64,000 bases of DNA from Aquibium sp. ELW1220 (GTDB lineage Bacteria > Pseudomonadota > Alphaproteobacteria > Rhizobiales > Rhizobiaceae). Position numbers and translations under genes: made by a program. Shown piece after piece: positions 44,988 through 54,538 of this stretch; position 1 is the stretch's first letter, and every line of letters begins with the position of its first letter. The stretch covers positions 71,162 to 135,161 of the forward strand of contig NZ_JAOAOQ010000002.1 of assembly GCF_030398385.1 (NCBI RefSeq), read 5' to 3'. The notes below the pieces were generated by a model. It searched no databases. It worked only from the letters and a program-made list of their open reading frames with translations, and was not told the origin of the DNA.

Positions 44988-46220
44988 TCAAGCAGAGACG
45001 GCCGCGAACACCGCCTTGAGGTCGTAGCCGGCGGCTTCGACCGTCTCCAGCGTCGGGGGCGTGGCGAGCGCGAGCAGCTTGCGGGCCATCATGTGGTCGC
45101 CCGGCGCGTTGACGGTCTCGACGCCGATAAGCGCGCCGTGGCGGAAGCAGTGCACCGTCAGCTTCGCGCCGTCGTCGGAAGGCCGGGCGACCTGGTGGTC
45201 GGCGCCCGCCGTCAGCCCGGCGATCTGCAGCTTGAAGGCTGCCTGGTCGCTCCAGAACCACGGCACCTTGTCGTAGGGCTCCGGCCGGCCGAGCAGCCGC
45301 TGCACGACGCATTTGGCCTGGTCGATCGCGTTCTGCACCGATTCGAGCCGGATCAGCGTGCCGTCATGGCCGAACGGGAACGAGGCGCAATCGCCGATGG
45401 CCGAGATCTCGGCGGCCGAGGTCTCCATCAGGTCGTTCACCCGGATGCCATCCTGCACGTAGAGCCCCGCGGCCTCGGCGATCTCGACGTTCGGCACGAT
45501 GCCGGCCGACACGAGCACGAGGTCGGCATCGACCGCACCGCCCTCGATCTCGACCGCCGCCGCCCGGCCGCGGCCGTTGTCCCTGATCCCACGGGCCATG
45601 GTGCCGAGACGGATATCGACCCCCGATGCGCGGTGCATGGCGAGGAAATGCGCCGAGATGGCCGGCGAGACGACGCGCGACATCAGCCGGTCGGTGGCTT
45701 CGAGCACGGTCACCTTTGCGCCGGCCGCGGCCGCGGTCGCTGCGATCTCCAGCCCGATGAAGCCACCGCCGATGACAACGAGCGACAGGCCGGGTGCGAT
45801 GGCGGTGCGGATGCGTTCGGCGTCGGCGAGCGTTCGCAGCTGCATCACGCCCTCGAGCTCCATGCCGGCGATCGGCAGGCGCCGGTTGCGCGCGCCGAGG
45901 GCCAGCACGAGATGGTCGAAGCCGTGGACCTGGCCGTCGTCGAGCTCGACGGTCGCGTCCGCGCGATGGATCGCGGCCAGGCGGCGGCCGTCGAGATAGC
46001 GGATGGCGTTCTTTTCGAAGAAGTCGGCGTTGCGGAACAGAAGCCGGTCGGCATTGCCGGTCTTGATGTACTCCTTCGACAGCGGCGGCCGCTGGTAGGG
46101 CAGGCCCGGCTCGTCGCCGACGAGCAGGACCTCGCCGTCGAACCCGTCCTGGCGCAGGCTGGCGGCGACCTGGAAGCCGCCCTGGCCGGCTCCGGCGATG
46201 ACGACGCGCTTCGGGGTCAT
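44988..46220 (-). CDS. FAD-dependent ferredoxin/rubredoxin reductase family protein
   Basis: A 410-residue pyridine nucleotide-disulphide-type oxidoreductase like rhodocoxin or putidaredoxin reductase. FAD binding is at GAGQGG (residues 10-15), with PYQRPPLSKEYI typical of this group; NAD binding is at VVIGGGFIGLE; GDCASFPFG is the second FAD motif. The C-terminal reductase domain contains VPWFWSDQAAFKLQIAGL. It usually reduces a ferredoxin for a P450 or Rieske oxygenase; neither is in the window. It may serve an oxygenase for betaine or another solute, but this is inference. Confidence 0.86.
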   Translation of the reverse strand: MTPKRVVIAGAGQGGFQVAASLRQDGFDGEVLLVGDEPGLPYQRPPLSKEYIKTGNADRLLFRNADFFEKNAIRYLDGRRLAAIHRADATVELDDGQVHGFDHLVLALGARNRRLPIAGMELEGVMQLRTLADAERIRTAIAPGLSLVVIGGGFIGLEIAATAAAAGAKVTVLEATDRLMSRVVSPAISAHFLAMHRASGVDIRLGTMARGIRDNGRGRAAAVEIEGGAVDADLVLVSAGIVPNVEIAEAAGLYVQDGIRVNDLMETSAAEISAIGDCASFPFGHDGTLIRLESVQNAIDQAKCVVQRLLGRPEPYDKVPWFWSDQAAFKLQIAGLTAGADHQVARPSDDGAKLTVHCFRHGALIGVETVNAPGDHMMARKLLALATPPTLETVEAAGYDLKAVFAAVSA

Positions 46221-46551
46221 GGACGGATCTCCCGGATGAAGTTGGGCCGGACACGGCTGGGCGCGCCGCCTGCATTCGACCCGGATCTTGCCATCGGCAT
46301 CAGGCTCATTGATCGGTCCCCGTCCACACCGCCGGCTCCACCGGTTTCATGGGTCAGGGATTGGCGCTTTCGCGACCGCTGGTCAAGGCTGAGGCGTCGG
46401 TGGCCGAGCGGATCGGCACCGCTGGTCCGGCGACCAGGCGGAGGCCGCCCGGTCGTGCGCTCGTTTCAGCCGTCGCTGCCCCCTCTCCGTCGCCGCTCCG
46501 CGGCGCCACCTCTACCCCCGTTCCGGGTAGAGAGGACGGGCGCTCGTTCCG
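46221..46551. other. Gene-free interval with a hairpin
   Basis: This 331-base stretch between the reductase and the class III aminotransferase genes has no convincing ORF on either strand. It contains one hairpin near its end: CTCTACCC (46510-46517) pairs with GGGTAGAG (46525-46532), 20 bases after the aminotransferase stop on the minus strand, a possible terminator without a U-run. The rest probably contains the promoter-distal end of the ectoine cluster. Confidence 0.55.
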
Positions 46552-47922
46552 TCAGCCGAGCACCTCGGCGACGGCTTCCGCCGCCTTGCCCACCACCTCG
46601 TCGGCCTCGGCGCGGGTCAGGCAGAGGGGCGGGGCGAAGCCCAGGATGTCGCCTTGCGGCATGGCGCGGCCGATGACACCGCGCTTGAGCAACGCCGCCG
46701 CGACCGCGGGGCCGATCTTACGCGACGGGTCGAAGAAGCGGCGCGTCTCCCGGTCCTCGACGAACTCGACGGCGCAGAGCATGCCCTCGCCGCGCACGTC
46801 GCCGACATGGGCGTGGTCGCCGAGTGATGCCTTCATCTGCGCGTTGAGGTAGGCGCCGGTCTCGCCGGCGTTCTTCACCAGGCCGAGCGAATCGATCAGC
46901 TTCAGGTTGGCGACGCCGGCCGCAGCCCCGATCGGATGCGCCGAATAGGTCCAGCCATGGCCGATCGGGCCGTTCTCGTCGGTGCCGCGCTCGAGCACGT
47001 CCCAGACCTTCTCCGAGAAGATCGAGCCCGACAGCGGCGCGTAGGCCGAGGTCAGGCCCTTGGCGATGGTGATGATATCGGGTTCGATGCGGTAGTGGTC
47101 CGACCCGAACATCGTGCCGAGACGGCCGAAGCCGGTCACCACCTCGTCGGCGATGAGCAGGATGTCGTGCTTCTTCAGCACGGGCTGAATCGCCGCCCAA
47201 TAGCCCGCCGGCGGCGGCACGATGCCGCCGGTGCCGAGGATCGGCTCGCCGATGAAGGCGGCGATGGTGTCGGCGCCCTCGCGCGCAATCAGCGCCTCGA
47301 GCTCGGCGACGCAATGGGCGATGAAATCGGCTTCGCTCATCGCGAGGTCGGCGCGGCGGAAATAGTCCGGCGCCACGGTGTGCAGCACCTGCGGCAGCGG
47401 CAGGTCGAACTTGTCGTGGAAGGGCTTCAGCCCGGTGAGCGAGCCGGTGACGAGACCCGAGCCGTGATAGCCGCGCCAGCGCGAGACGATCTTCTTTTTC
47501 TGCGGCCGGCCAAGGATGTTGTTGTAGTACCAGACCAGCTTGACGTTGGTCTCGTTGGCGTCGGAGCCGCCGAGGCCGAAATAGACCTTCGACATGTTCT
47601 TCGGCGCGCGCTCCAGCACCATCTTCGCCAGTGTAATGGAGGCCTCCGTGCCGTGGCCGACATAGGCGTGGTAGTAGGCGAGCTCCTTTGCCTGCGCCGC
47701 GATCGCCTCGGCGATCTCGGGCCGGCCGTAGCCGACATTGACGCAGTACAGCCCGGCGAAGGCGTCGAGCAGGCGGTTGCCGTCGCGGTCCTCGATGTGG
47801 ACGCCCTTGCCGCCGGTGACGATGCGGTTGGGGCTCTCGCCGCGCGCATGCTGGGCCAGATGGGTCGAGGGGTGGAAGAAGTGCTGGCGGTCCCACTGGT
47901 CGAGCAGATCGTTCTTCAGCAT
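46552..47922 (-). CDS. doeD: Class III aminotransferase, probable diaminobutyrate transaminase of ectoine degradation
   Basis: A 456-residue PLP-dependent class III aminotransferase. The substrate-side [18 protein letters not shown], the cofactor Asp in [15 protein letters not shown] and the Schiff-base Lys in [16 protein letters not shown] are present. In the Eut/Doe clusters of rhizobia and Ruegeria the aminotransferase (Atf/DoeD) converts L-2,4-diaminobutyrate to aspartate semialdehyde. Its position after the Lrp and semialdehyde dehydrogenase genes supports this. General omega-amino acid:pyruvate transaminase is the alternative. Confidence 0.84.
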   Translation of the reverse strand: MLKNDLLDQWDRQHFFHPSTHLAQHARGESPNRIVTGGKGVHIEDRDGNRLLDAFAGLYCVNVGYGRPEIAEAIAAQAKELAYYHAYVGHGTEASITLAKMVLERAPKNMSKVYFGLGGSDANETNVKLVWYYNNILGRPQKKKIVSRWRGYHGSGLVTGSLTGLKPFHDKFDLPLPQVLHTVAPDYFRRADLAMSEADFIAHCVAELEALIAREGADTIAAFIGEPILGTGGIVPPPAGYWAAIQPVLKKHDILLIADEVVTGFGRLGTMFGSDHYRIEPDIITIAKGLTSAYAPLSGSIFSEKVWDVLERGTDENGPIGHGWTYSAHPIGAAAGVANLKLIDSLGLVKNAGETGAYLNAQMKASLGDHAHVGDVRGEGMLCAVEFVEDRETRRFFDPSRKIGPAVAAALLKRGVIGRAMPQGDILGFAPPLCLTRAEADEVVGKAAEAVAEVLG

Positions 47923-47977
47923 GGCGGGTCTCCTGTCGTTGCGGCCTTGCGGGCCTTTCGTTCGAGGCGCTGTAGCC

Positions 47978-49462
47978 TCACGCCGCGTCGCGGCAGATGT
48001 ACTTCACGTCGGTATAGGCTTCCATGCCGTGGCGCGACCCCTCGCGGCCGAGCCCGGCCTGCTTGACGCCGCCGAACGGCACCGGCGCGCCGGTGATCCT
48101 GGTGCGGTTCACCGCCACCATGCCGAATTCGAGCGCATGGCTCATCCGGGCGATGCGCGCCGGGTCCGACGTGTGCAGATAGGCGACGAGGCCGGTTTCG
48201 GTGGCGTTGGCCTTCGCCAGCACCTCGTGCTCGCGATCGAAAGGCGCGAAGGCGGCGACCGGACCGAAGGTCTCCTCGGTAAAGATCGCGGCGTCGTCGG
48301 GCACGTCGGCGAGCACCGTCGGCTCGAAGAACAGCGGCCCGGCCGCATGGCGCTTGCCGCCGCAGACGAGCCGTGCGCCGCGGGCCAGAGCGTCGGCGAC
48401 ATGCGCCTCCTGCTTGGCGACCGCGCGGTCGTTCATCAGCGGCCCGATGTCGGGATCGGTCAGGCCGGGACCGACGGTGAGCGCGGCGGTGCGCGCGGTG
48501 AAGGCCTCGACGAAGCGCGCGTAGAGCGGACGCTCGACATAGAAGCGGTTGGCGGCGAGGCAGTCCTGCCCGGAGGTGGCGAACTTGGCCGCGATCGCCC
48601 GGTCGACGGCGCGGTCGACGTCGCAGTCGGCGAAGGCGATGAAGGGGGCGTGGCCGCCGAGCTCCAGCACCAGCCGCTTGATGGTATGCGCGGACTGACC
48701 GTAGAGCAGGCGGCCGACCCCGGTCGAGCCGGTGAAGGACAGCGCCCGCACCTTGGGCGAGGCGGTCAGGGCGCCGACCACCTCCGGCGCATGGCCGGTG
48801 ACGACGTTGAAGACGCCGACAGGCAGGCCGGCGCGTTCGGCGAGTTCCGCCAGCGCCAGCGCCGAGAACGGCGTCTCGGACGAGGGATGCGCGACGACGG
48901 TGCAGCCGGCGGCGAGTGCGGCGGCCGCCTTGCGCGTCAGCATGGCGGCGGGGAAGTTCCAGGGCGTGACGAGGCCGGCGACGCCGACAGGCTGGCGGAT
49001 CACGCTCATCTCGGCGTCCGGCAGGTGCGAGGCGATGCCCTCGACCGTCAGCCGCTTCGCCTCCTCGGCGTAGAATTCGACGAAGGAGGCGGCGTAGTCG
49101 ATCTCGCCCAGCGCCTCCGACAGCGGCTTGCCCTGCTCCCTGACCATCAGCCGGGCGAGGTCGTCGCGATGGGCGAGGATCAGTTCGAACCAGCGCCGCA
49201 GCAAAGCCGCGCGCGCCTGCGGCAGGCGTGCTGCCCAGGCCGGGAAGGCGGCGTGGGCTGTGGCGATGGCGGCATCGGTGTCCGCCGCGGTGAGCGCAGG
49301 CACCGCTCCGACGCGCGTGCCATGGGCGGGATCGACGACGTCGATGAAGGCGCGGCCCGTGCCGGCCGTCCAGGCGCCGCCGACATAGGCATATTCGCGA
49401 AACAGGCGCGGATCGACGAGATCGGTCAGCGCGGCTTTCTGCAGGAAGGCGAGGTTGGGCAT
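47978..49462 (-). CDS. doeC: Semialdehyde dehydrogenase, probable aspartate-semialdehyde dehydrogenase of ectoine degradation
   Basis: A 494-residue aldehyde dehydrogenase of the succinate-semialdehyde type. NAD binding: [21 protein letters not shown]; the base Glu in [12 protein letters not shown]; the nucleophile Cys in [15 protein letters not shown]. In ectoine clusters this gene (ssd/doeC) oxidises aspartate semialdehyde to aspartate. The start at 49462 ([10 protein letters not shown]) matches family ends; earlier in-frame codons are unlikely. It lies between the Lrp-type regulator and the aminotransferase. Confidence 0.85.
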   Translation of the reverse strand: MPNLAFLQKAALTDLVDPRLFREYAYVGGAWTAGTGRAFIDVVDPAHGTRVGAVPALTAADTDAAIATAHAAFPAWAARLPQARAALLRRWFELILAHRDDLARLMVREQGKPLSEALGEIDYAASFVEFYAEEAKRLTVEGIASHLPDAEMSVIRQPVGVAGLVTPWNFPAAMLTRKAAAALAAGCTVVAHPSSETPFSALALAELAERAGLPVGVFNVVTGHAPEVVGALTASPKVRALSFTGSTGVGRLLYGQSAHTIKRLVLELGGHAPFIAFADCDVDRAVDRAIAAKFATSGQDCLAANRFYVERPLYARFVEAFTARTAALTVGPGLTDPDIGPLMNDRAVAKQEAHVADALARGARLVCGGKRHAAGPLFFEPTVLADVPDDAAIFTEETFGPVAAFAPFDREHEVLAKANATETGLVAYLHTSDPARIARMSHALEFGMVAVNRTRITGAPVPFGGVKQAGLGREGSRHGMEAYTDVKYICRDAA

Positions 49463-49575
49463 GGCAGGCTCCCTTTGCATGGTGAGCCGCCAGTGTGGCG
49501 CCGCTCTGCCCGAAGGATCGTCGCTTCGGGCACCCGCCCGCCGACGATCCTTCGGAATCCCCTCCGCCCGGCCGA

Positions 49576-50061
49576 TCATTCCTTCGGACGAGCGATCAGC
49601 TCGAGCGGCAGCGCCGCCGCCTGCTTCACCGGCTTGGTCACGACATAGGTGAAGTAGCGCGCGAGCCCCAGCCGGGCTTCCAGCAGGTGGTCGACGAGGC
49701 GCTGGTAGCTGTCGATGTCGCGGGTGACGATCTGCAGGATGTAGTCGAAGCCGCCGCCGACGGCGTAGCAGGCGACGATCTCGTCATGGCGCTCCATCGC
49801 GCGCTCGAAGAGCTGGAAATCCTCCGCCCGGTGCTGCTCGAGTTCGACCGCCATGAAGACGACGATGTGCGGCCCGAGCTTCTTCAGCGCCACCTCGGCA
49901 TGGTAGCCGGTGATGATGCCGGCCTTCTCCAGCCGCTGCAGCCGCTCCCAGCAGGGTGCGGCCGACAGGTTCACCCGCCGAGCAAGGTCGGCCTTCGAGA
50001 TGCGGCCTTCGGCGCGCAGGATGGCGAGGATCTTCAGGTCGCGGTCGTCGAGCTTCAGCAT
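49576..50061 (-). CDS. Lrp/AsnC family regulator of ectoine genes (DoeX/AsnC-like)
   Basis: A 161-residue protein. An N-terminal winged helix (LDDRDLKILAILRAEGRISKADLARRVNLSAAPCWERLQRLEKAG) is followed by the RAM ligand-binding domain (IVACYAVGGGFDYILQIVTRDIDSY). Ectoine clusters of Halomonas (doeX) and Ruegeria (asnC) carry such a gene; it may sense diaminobutyrate derivatives. The start at 50061 (MLKLDD) excludes an upstream frame that reads into the palindromic repeat. The 224-base gap upstream to eutC holds that repeat and probably this gene's own promoter. Confidence 0.87.
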   Translation of the reverse strand: MLKLDDRDLKILAILRAEGRISKADLARRVNLSAAPCWERLQRLEKAGIITGYHAEVALKKLGPHIVVFMAVELEQHRAEDFQLFERAMERHDEIVACYAVGGGFDYILQIVTRDIDSYQRLVDHLLEARLGLARYFTYVVTKPVKQAAALPLELIARPKE

Positions 50062-50091
50062 GGGGCCGCGCCCGCGCAACCGGACAAGCCC

Positions 50092-50270
50092 GCGCTCTGT
50101 CGCGCCCCCCACTGGCCTGCCGGCCATCTCCCCCACGAGGGGGGAGATCGGCTGTCACCGCCGCCGTGCCCGATTGTCAGGGTTTTCGCGAGGCCGCAGC
50201 GCGGAAGCTGCCGATCTCCCCCCTCGTGGGGGAGATGGCCGGCAGGCCAGTGGGGGGCGCGACAGAGCGC
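50092..50270. repeat. RIME-like palindromic repeat, copy 1 (between eutC and the Lrp gene)
   Basis: Arms at 50092-50152 and 50210-50270 are perfect 61-base inverted repeats around a 57-base spacer. Each arm holds its own smaller palindrome (CATCTCCCCC...GGGGGGAGAT). The sequence is of the Rhizobium intergenic mosaic element (RIME) type seen in many rhizobia. It is related to the copy at 62109-62266. Confidence 0.85.
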
Positions 50271-50285
50271 GGCGTTGGGCATGGC

Positions 50286-51278
50286 TCAGGTCGAAATCAC
50301 CGACCCCGCACCCGCCGCCTGCGCGCGCTGCGCGGCGAAGGTGGCGATGGCGGTGTCCTGGGCGCCGGTCCCGGTGAGGTCGCAGATGGTGACCTGGTCG
50401 TCGCGCGTGCGGCCGGGCGAAGCGCCCGTGACGATCGCGCCGAGTTCGGGCGGGGTGCTCTTGCTCCAGAGGCCGGCGGCGAGCGCGCTGCGCAACTCGC
50501 CGAGCGCCTCGCACTGGCTGACGCGGTCGCAGACATAGAGGTCGGCGGCGGCGAGCGCCGCGGGGTCGATCTCGTTCTTGCCGGCCTGGTCGGAGCCAAT
50601 GGCCGTGACGTGCAGGCCCGGATGCAGCCAGCCGGCTTTCAGCACCGGCACCTCGGCGGGTGTCGTGGTGACGACGAGCTGGCTCTGCGCCACCAGCTTC
50701 GCCGGATCGGCGACGGGTTCGGCGTCGATGCCGTGGCGGACGGCGATGTCGAGTGCGCAGGCGGCGGCCTTGTCGGCGTCGCGGCCCCAGACGAGCACCC
50801 GCCGGACCGGCCGCACCAAGAGCGCCGCCGCGACCTGCAGCCGCGCCTGCACGCCGGTGCCGATGACGCCGACCGTGTGGGTGTCGGCCGGGGCGAGATG
50901 CCGTGCCGCCACCGCGCCGGCGGCGGCAGTGCGCACGTCGGTCAGGTAGCCATTGTCGAGGAGCAGCGCCTGCACCAGGCCGGTCTTTGCCGAAAACAGG
51001 ATCATCAGCCCGTTGAGGCTGGGCAGGCCGATCTTCGGATTGTCGAAGAAGCCGGGGCTGACCTTGATGGCGAAGCCGTCGAAGCCCGGCAGGTAGGCGG
51101 TCTTGACGTCGACCTCGCCATTGGCCTCCGGGATCGCCATCGACAGGATCGGCGGCATGACCACGCCGCCGCCCGCGAGCGCGGCGAAAGCCTTTTCCAC
51201 CATGTCGACGGCCTCGAGGTCGAGCGCCACGATCTTGCGCAGGTCGGTTTCGGTCAGGATCGTCACGTCATGGGGCAT
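50286..51278 (-). CDS. eutC: Ectoine utilisation protein EutC (ornithine cyclodeaminase-like)
   Basis: A 330-residue member of the ornithine cyclodeaminase/mu-crystallin family. KTAYLPGFDGFAIKVSPGFFDNP is the substrate side; GVIGTGVQARLQVAAALL binds NAD; HVTAIGSDQAGKNEIDP closes the site. Next to EutB it is assigned to EutC, proposed to help convert 5-hydroxyectoine to ectoine. Its ATG overlaps the eutB stop by 11 bases. The RIME-like repeat begins 16 bases after its stop. Confidence 0.9.
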   Translation of the reverse strand: MPHDVTILTETDLRKIVALDLEAVDMVEKAFAALAGGGVVMPPILSMAIPEANGEVDVKTAYLPGFDGFAIKVSPGFFDNPKIGLPSLNGLMILFSAKTGLVQALLLDNGYLTDVRTAAAGAVAARHLAPADTHTVGVIGTGVQARLQVAAALLVRPVRRVLVWGRDADKAAACALDIAVRHGIDAEPVADPAKLVAQSQLVVTTTPAEVPVLKAGWLHPGLHVTAIGSDQAGKNEIDPAALAAADLYVCDRVSQCEALGELRSALAAGLWSKSTPPELGAIVTGASPGRTRDDQVTICDLTGTGAQDTAIATFAAQRAQAAGAGSVIST

Positions 51279-52275
51279 AGGCGCGTCCCTCGAGCGTCAG
51301 GTCGCCGAGCGCCACGTCCTGGCCACCCATGATGCGGTGGAAGACCGCCATGTCGACGTTGCGGCCGGTGATGATGGTGGCGATCGGACCTTTGATGGCT
51401 GGAAGTTTGCCGGCTTGAAGAGCGGCGATGCCCACCACGCAGGCGCCCTCCGCCACCATGCGGTCCTCGTAGAACAGCGTCTGCAGCGCGCGGTAGATTT
51501 CCGCCTCGGTGACCAGCACCACGTCGTCGAGCAGGTCGCGGCAGAGCGGGAAGGAGAGGCGGTTGTCGAGGCCGATGCCGCCACCGAGCGAATCGGCGAG
51601 GCTCGCCACCTCCTCGACCTCGACGGGGCGACCGGCGCGGATCGAGGCGTCCATGGCCGCGCCGCGGTCCATCGAGACGCCGATGACGCGCGCCGACGGC
51701 TTGATCGTCTTGACCGCCAGCGCAACGCCGGCTGCGAGCCCGCCGCCCGACAGCGGCACCAGCACCATGTCGAGGTCGGGCCGGTCCTGCATCAGTTCGA
51801 GACCGATCGTGCCCTGGCCGGCGATGACGTGCGGGTCGTCGAAGGGCGAGATTTCCACGAACCCGTCCTCCGCGGCGATTCGCCGGCTCTCGGCATGCGC
51901 CTCGTCCTGGCTGCGGCCGACGATGCGCACCTCGGCGCCGATTGCGCGGATGCCGTCGACCTTGGCCTGCGGCACGAGGCTCGACATGCAGACGACCGCC
52001 CGCAGCCCGCGCGCCCGGGCGGCATAGGCGACGCCGCGGCCGTGATTGCCGGTGGAGCAGCAGGTGACGCCGGCGACGCTGGCCGGCAGGTTGAGGATGG
52101 CGTTGGCCGCGCCGCGCAGCTTGAAGGCGCCGATCGGCTGGGTGGTCTCCAGCTTGAGCAGGAAGTCCTGGCCGGCGAGCGCGGAGAGATGCGGCGACGG
52201 CACCAGCGGCGTGCGCACCGCCACGCCGCGGATGGTGCGGGCGGCAGCGAGGATGTCGGCGAGGACGAGGCTCAA
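51268..52275 (-). CDS. eutB: Hydroxyectoine utilisation dehydratase EutB (threonine dehydratase-like)
   Basis: A 335-residue fold-type II PLP enzyme. Lys52 in PIGAFKLRGAANAI is the Schiff-base residue; SSTGNHGRGVAYAAR-like STGNHGRGVAYAA and the PLP-phosphate loop VPLSGGGLAAG are present. EutB is proposed to act on 5-hydroxyectoine in hydroxyectoine use. Translation starts at a TTG (52275) that overlaps the ehuA stop (TTGA); no ATG or GTG fits. General threonine/serine dehydratase is the alternative, but the context favours EutB. Confidence 0.9.
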   Translation of the reverse strand: MSLVLADILAAARTIRGVAVRTPLVPSPHLSALAGQDFLLKLETTQPIGAFKLRGAANAILNLPASVAGVTCCSTGNHGRGVAYAARARGLRAVVCMSSLVPQAKVDGIRAIGAEVRIVGRSQDEAHAESRRIAAEDGFVEISPFDDPHVIAGQGTIGLELMQDRPDLDMVLVPLSGGGLAAGVALAVKTIKPSARVIGVSMDRGAAMDASIRAGRPVEVEEVASLADSLGGGIGLDNRLSFPLCRDLLDDVVLVTEAEIYRALQTLFYEDRMVAEGACVVGIAALQAGKLPAIKGPIATIITGRNVDMAVFHRIMGGQDVALGDLTLEGRAYAP

Positions 52276-53093
52276 GCGGCCTCCTTGACCGCGCTCAGGA
52301 ACTGCTGCGTGCGCTCCTTCTGCGGATTGCCGAACAGCTCGTCGGGCGTGCCCTGCTCCTCGATGCGGCCGCCGAAGAAGAAGCAGATGCGGTCGGAAAT
52401 GTCCTTGGCGAAGCCCATCTGGTGCGTGACCATCAGCATGGTGAGGTTGTGCCGGGCGACCAGCTGGCGGATGACGTTGGTGACCTCGCCGATCACCTCC
52501 GGGTCGAGCGCCGAGGTGACCTCGTCGAACAGCATGACCTTCGGCCGCATGGCGAGCGCACGCGCGATGGCGACGCGCTGCTGCTGGCCGCCGGACAGGC
52601 GGGAGGGATGCTGGTCGCGCTTGTCGGCCATGCCGACCATCTCGAGCAGTTCCTCGGCGCGCTCGCGGGCGTCCTTCTTCGGCATCCCGAGCACGTGGAC
52701 CGGGCCCTCCATGCAGTTCTCCAGCGCGGTCATGTGCGGGAACAGGTTGAAATGCTGGAAGCACATGCCGATGTTGGACCGCATCTCGCGCAGGTGGCGG
52801 GCATTGGCGCGCACGAGCCGCCCGTTCTGCGGCATGTGGGTGAGCGGCTTGCCGTCGACATAGATGACGCCGTCATTGATCGTCTCCAGCGTCATCAGCA
52901 TCCGGAGCACGGTGGTCTTGCCGGAGCCGGAGGGGCCGATGATCGTGACCATCTCGCCTTCGGCGACGTCGAGGTCGAGCGCGTCGAGCACGACGAGTTC
53001 GCCGTAGCGCTTGGAGACCTTCCTGAAGCTCACCATCGGCACGTCGGGTCCCTCGAGCGCGAGAGGGAAACCGGAGAGGTCTTCGTCTGTCAT
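52272..53093 (-). CDS. ehuA: Ectoine/hydroxyectoine ABC transporter ATP-binding protein EhuA
   Basis: A 273-residue polar amino acid-type ABC ATPase. Walker A is GPSGSGKTT (residues 53-61), the signature is LSGGQQQRVAIARAL, and Walker B is VMLFDEVTSALDPE with the H-loop in MVTHQMGFA. It energises EhuC and EhuD. The ATG at 53093 overlaps the ehuD stop (TGATG), and its own stop overlaps the eutB start, so the operon is tightly coupled. Confidence 0.93.
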   Translation of the reverse strand: MTDEDLSGFPLALEGPDVPMVSFRKVSKRYGELVVLDALDLDVAEGEMVTIIGPSGSGKTTVLRMLMTLETINDGVIYVDGKPLTHMPQNGRLVRANARHLREMRSNIGMCFQHFNLFPHMTALENCMEGPVHVLGMPKKDARERAEELLEMVGMADKRDQHPSRLSGGQQQRVAIARALAMRPKVMLFDEVTSALDPEVIGEVTNVIRQLVARHNLTMLMVTHQMGFAKDISDRICFFFGGRIEEQGTPDELFGNPQKERTQQFLSAVKEAA

Positions 53094-53761
53094 CAGCTCA
53101 ATCCCAGTTTCCTGCGCACCCAGCGCTCGAAGACACGGATGCCTGCGGCAGTGGGCAGCGAGATGGCCAGAAAGATGAGCCCGACCAGCGTGTAGGGCTC
53201 GAGATAGCGGTAGGTTTCGGAACCGATCGCGGTTGCGGTGTGCATCAGCTCGGCGACGCCGATCACCGACAGCATCGGCGTGTCCTTGAAGATGCCGACC
53301 AGATAGTTGCCCATGCCGGCGAGCGAGGGCGGCAGCGCCTGCGGGATGACGACGCGGAAATAGGTCCGCCTGGTCGAGAGGTTGAGCGAGGTCGCCGCCT
53401 CCCACTGGCCCTTCGGCACGCTGTCCAGGCCGCCGCGATAGACCTCCGACAGGTAGGACGCGTAGTGCAGGCCGATCGCGATCATGCCCGCCGTCCAGGG
53501 CGAGAGGCGCAGCCCGAACTGCGGGCCGACATAGAAGACGAAGAAGATCTGCAGCACCAGCGGCGTCGACCGGATGAACTCGACCGCCTCGCGCACGACG
53601 AAGGTCAGCGCGCGGTAGGGCGTGCGTTGGGCGAGCGCGAAGACGAGGCCGAGCACGACGGCGATGCCATAGCCCAGCACGGCGGCGAGCAGCGTGTTGC
53701 CCGTCGCCATGATCAGGCGGGGCAGGATCTCGAAGGTGAAGTCCCAGCGCCAGTCGAACAC
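53093..53761 (-). CDS. ehuD: Ectoine/hydroxyectoine ABC transporter permease EhuD
   Basis: A 222-residue HisM/GlnP-type permease with about five transmembrane segments (for example ATGNTLLAAVLGYGIAVVLGLVFAL). The EAA-loop region is GQWEAATSLNLSTRRTYFRVVIPQAL, which contacts EhuA. It pairs with EhuC to form the membrane channel. It starts 3 bases after ehuC ends. Confidence 0.92.
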   Translation of the reverse strand: MFDWRWDFTFEILPRLIMATGNTLLAAVLGYGIAVVLGLVFALAQRTPYRALTFVVREAVEFIRSTPLVLQIFFVFYVGPQFGLRLSPWTAGMIAIGLHYASYLSEVYRGGLDSVPKGQWEAATSLNLSTRRTYFRVVIPQALPPSLAGMGNYLVGIFKDTPMLSVIGVAELMHTATAIGSETYRYLEPYTLVGLIFLAISLPTAAGIRVFERWVRRKLGLS

Positions 53762-53764
53762 GGC

Positions 53765-54430
53765 TCAGGCCCTCCCGACCATGCGCTGCATGAACCGCTC
53801 CAGCCAGCGCATGAAGGGCGTGATCATGAAGCGGGCGATGACGTAGTAGATGATCAGCGCGGTGCCGAAGGTCTGCGCCGACAGGAAGGTCGTGCCGTTG
53901 ATCTGCTTGACCTGGAACATCAGGTCGGCGACCGCGATCAGCGCGACCAGGGCGGTGCCCTTCAGGAGCTCGATCAAGAGGTTGCCCCAGGAGGGCAGCA
54001 TGATCAGCAGCGCCTGCGGCAGGATCACCCGTCGCATGCGTCTGGCCGGCGACATGTTGAGCGCCAGTGCGGCCTCCCACTGGCCCCTGGGTACCGACAG
54101 GATCGCGCCGCGCACGAGTTCGGCGCCATAGGCGCCGAGGTTCATGCCGACGGCGACGAAGCCGGCGGTGAACTTTTCCAGCGTGATGCCAAACAGCGGC
54201 AGGACGAAGAAGATCCAGTAGAGCTGGACGAGAAGCGAAGTGCCGCGGAATATCTCGATGTAGACGGTGGCTGTGCCGCTGACGAGGCCGTTCTTCGACA
54301 TCCGCATGAGGCCGGCAGCGAGCGCGATCGCGACGGCGAGCACCGTGGCCAGCACGGTGAGCAGCATGGTGACCAGCGTGCCGCTGAGGATCCGGTCGCC
54401 ATATTGGCCGAGGAACTCGAAATAGGACAT
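53765..54430 (-). CDS. ehuC: Ectoine/hydroxyectoine ABC transporter permease EhuC
   Basis: A 221-residue HisM/GlnP-type permease with five hydrophobic helices. GTLVTMLLTVLATVLAVAIALAAG is the first; the EAA loop is GQWEAALALNMSPARRMRRVILPQAL. It is the partner of EhuD. A 108-base gap with GC-rich sequence separates it from ehuB; no strong terminator was seen there. Confidence 0.92.
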   Translation of the reverse strand: MSYFEFLGQYGDRILSGTLVTMLLTVLATVLAVAIALAAGLMRMSKNGLVSGTATVYIEIFRGTSLLVQLYWIFFVLPLFGITLEKFTAGFVAVGMNLGAYGAELVRGAILSVPRGQWEAALALNMSPARRMRRVILPQALLIMLPSWGNLLIELLKGTALVALIAVADLMFQVKQINGTTFLSAQTFGTALIIYYVIARFMITPFMRWLERFMQRMVGRA

Positions 54431-54538
54431 GCGGCTCCGCCTTTCCCCTCAAGGCGCCGCAGCAGGGATGGCTCGCATCCCCGGCGGGCGGCCGCGAAGA
54501 GCGGCGGACCGGTTCTCCCGGCCCGCCACGCTTTCAGA

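Noticed and set aside
45093-46676. 527-residue plus-strand frame over the reductase gene
   Set aside because: It is antisense to the FAD reductase and extends into the gene-free interval; no domain features.
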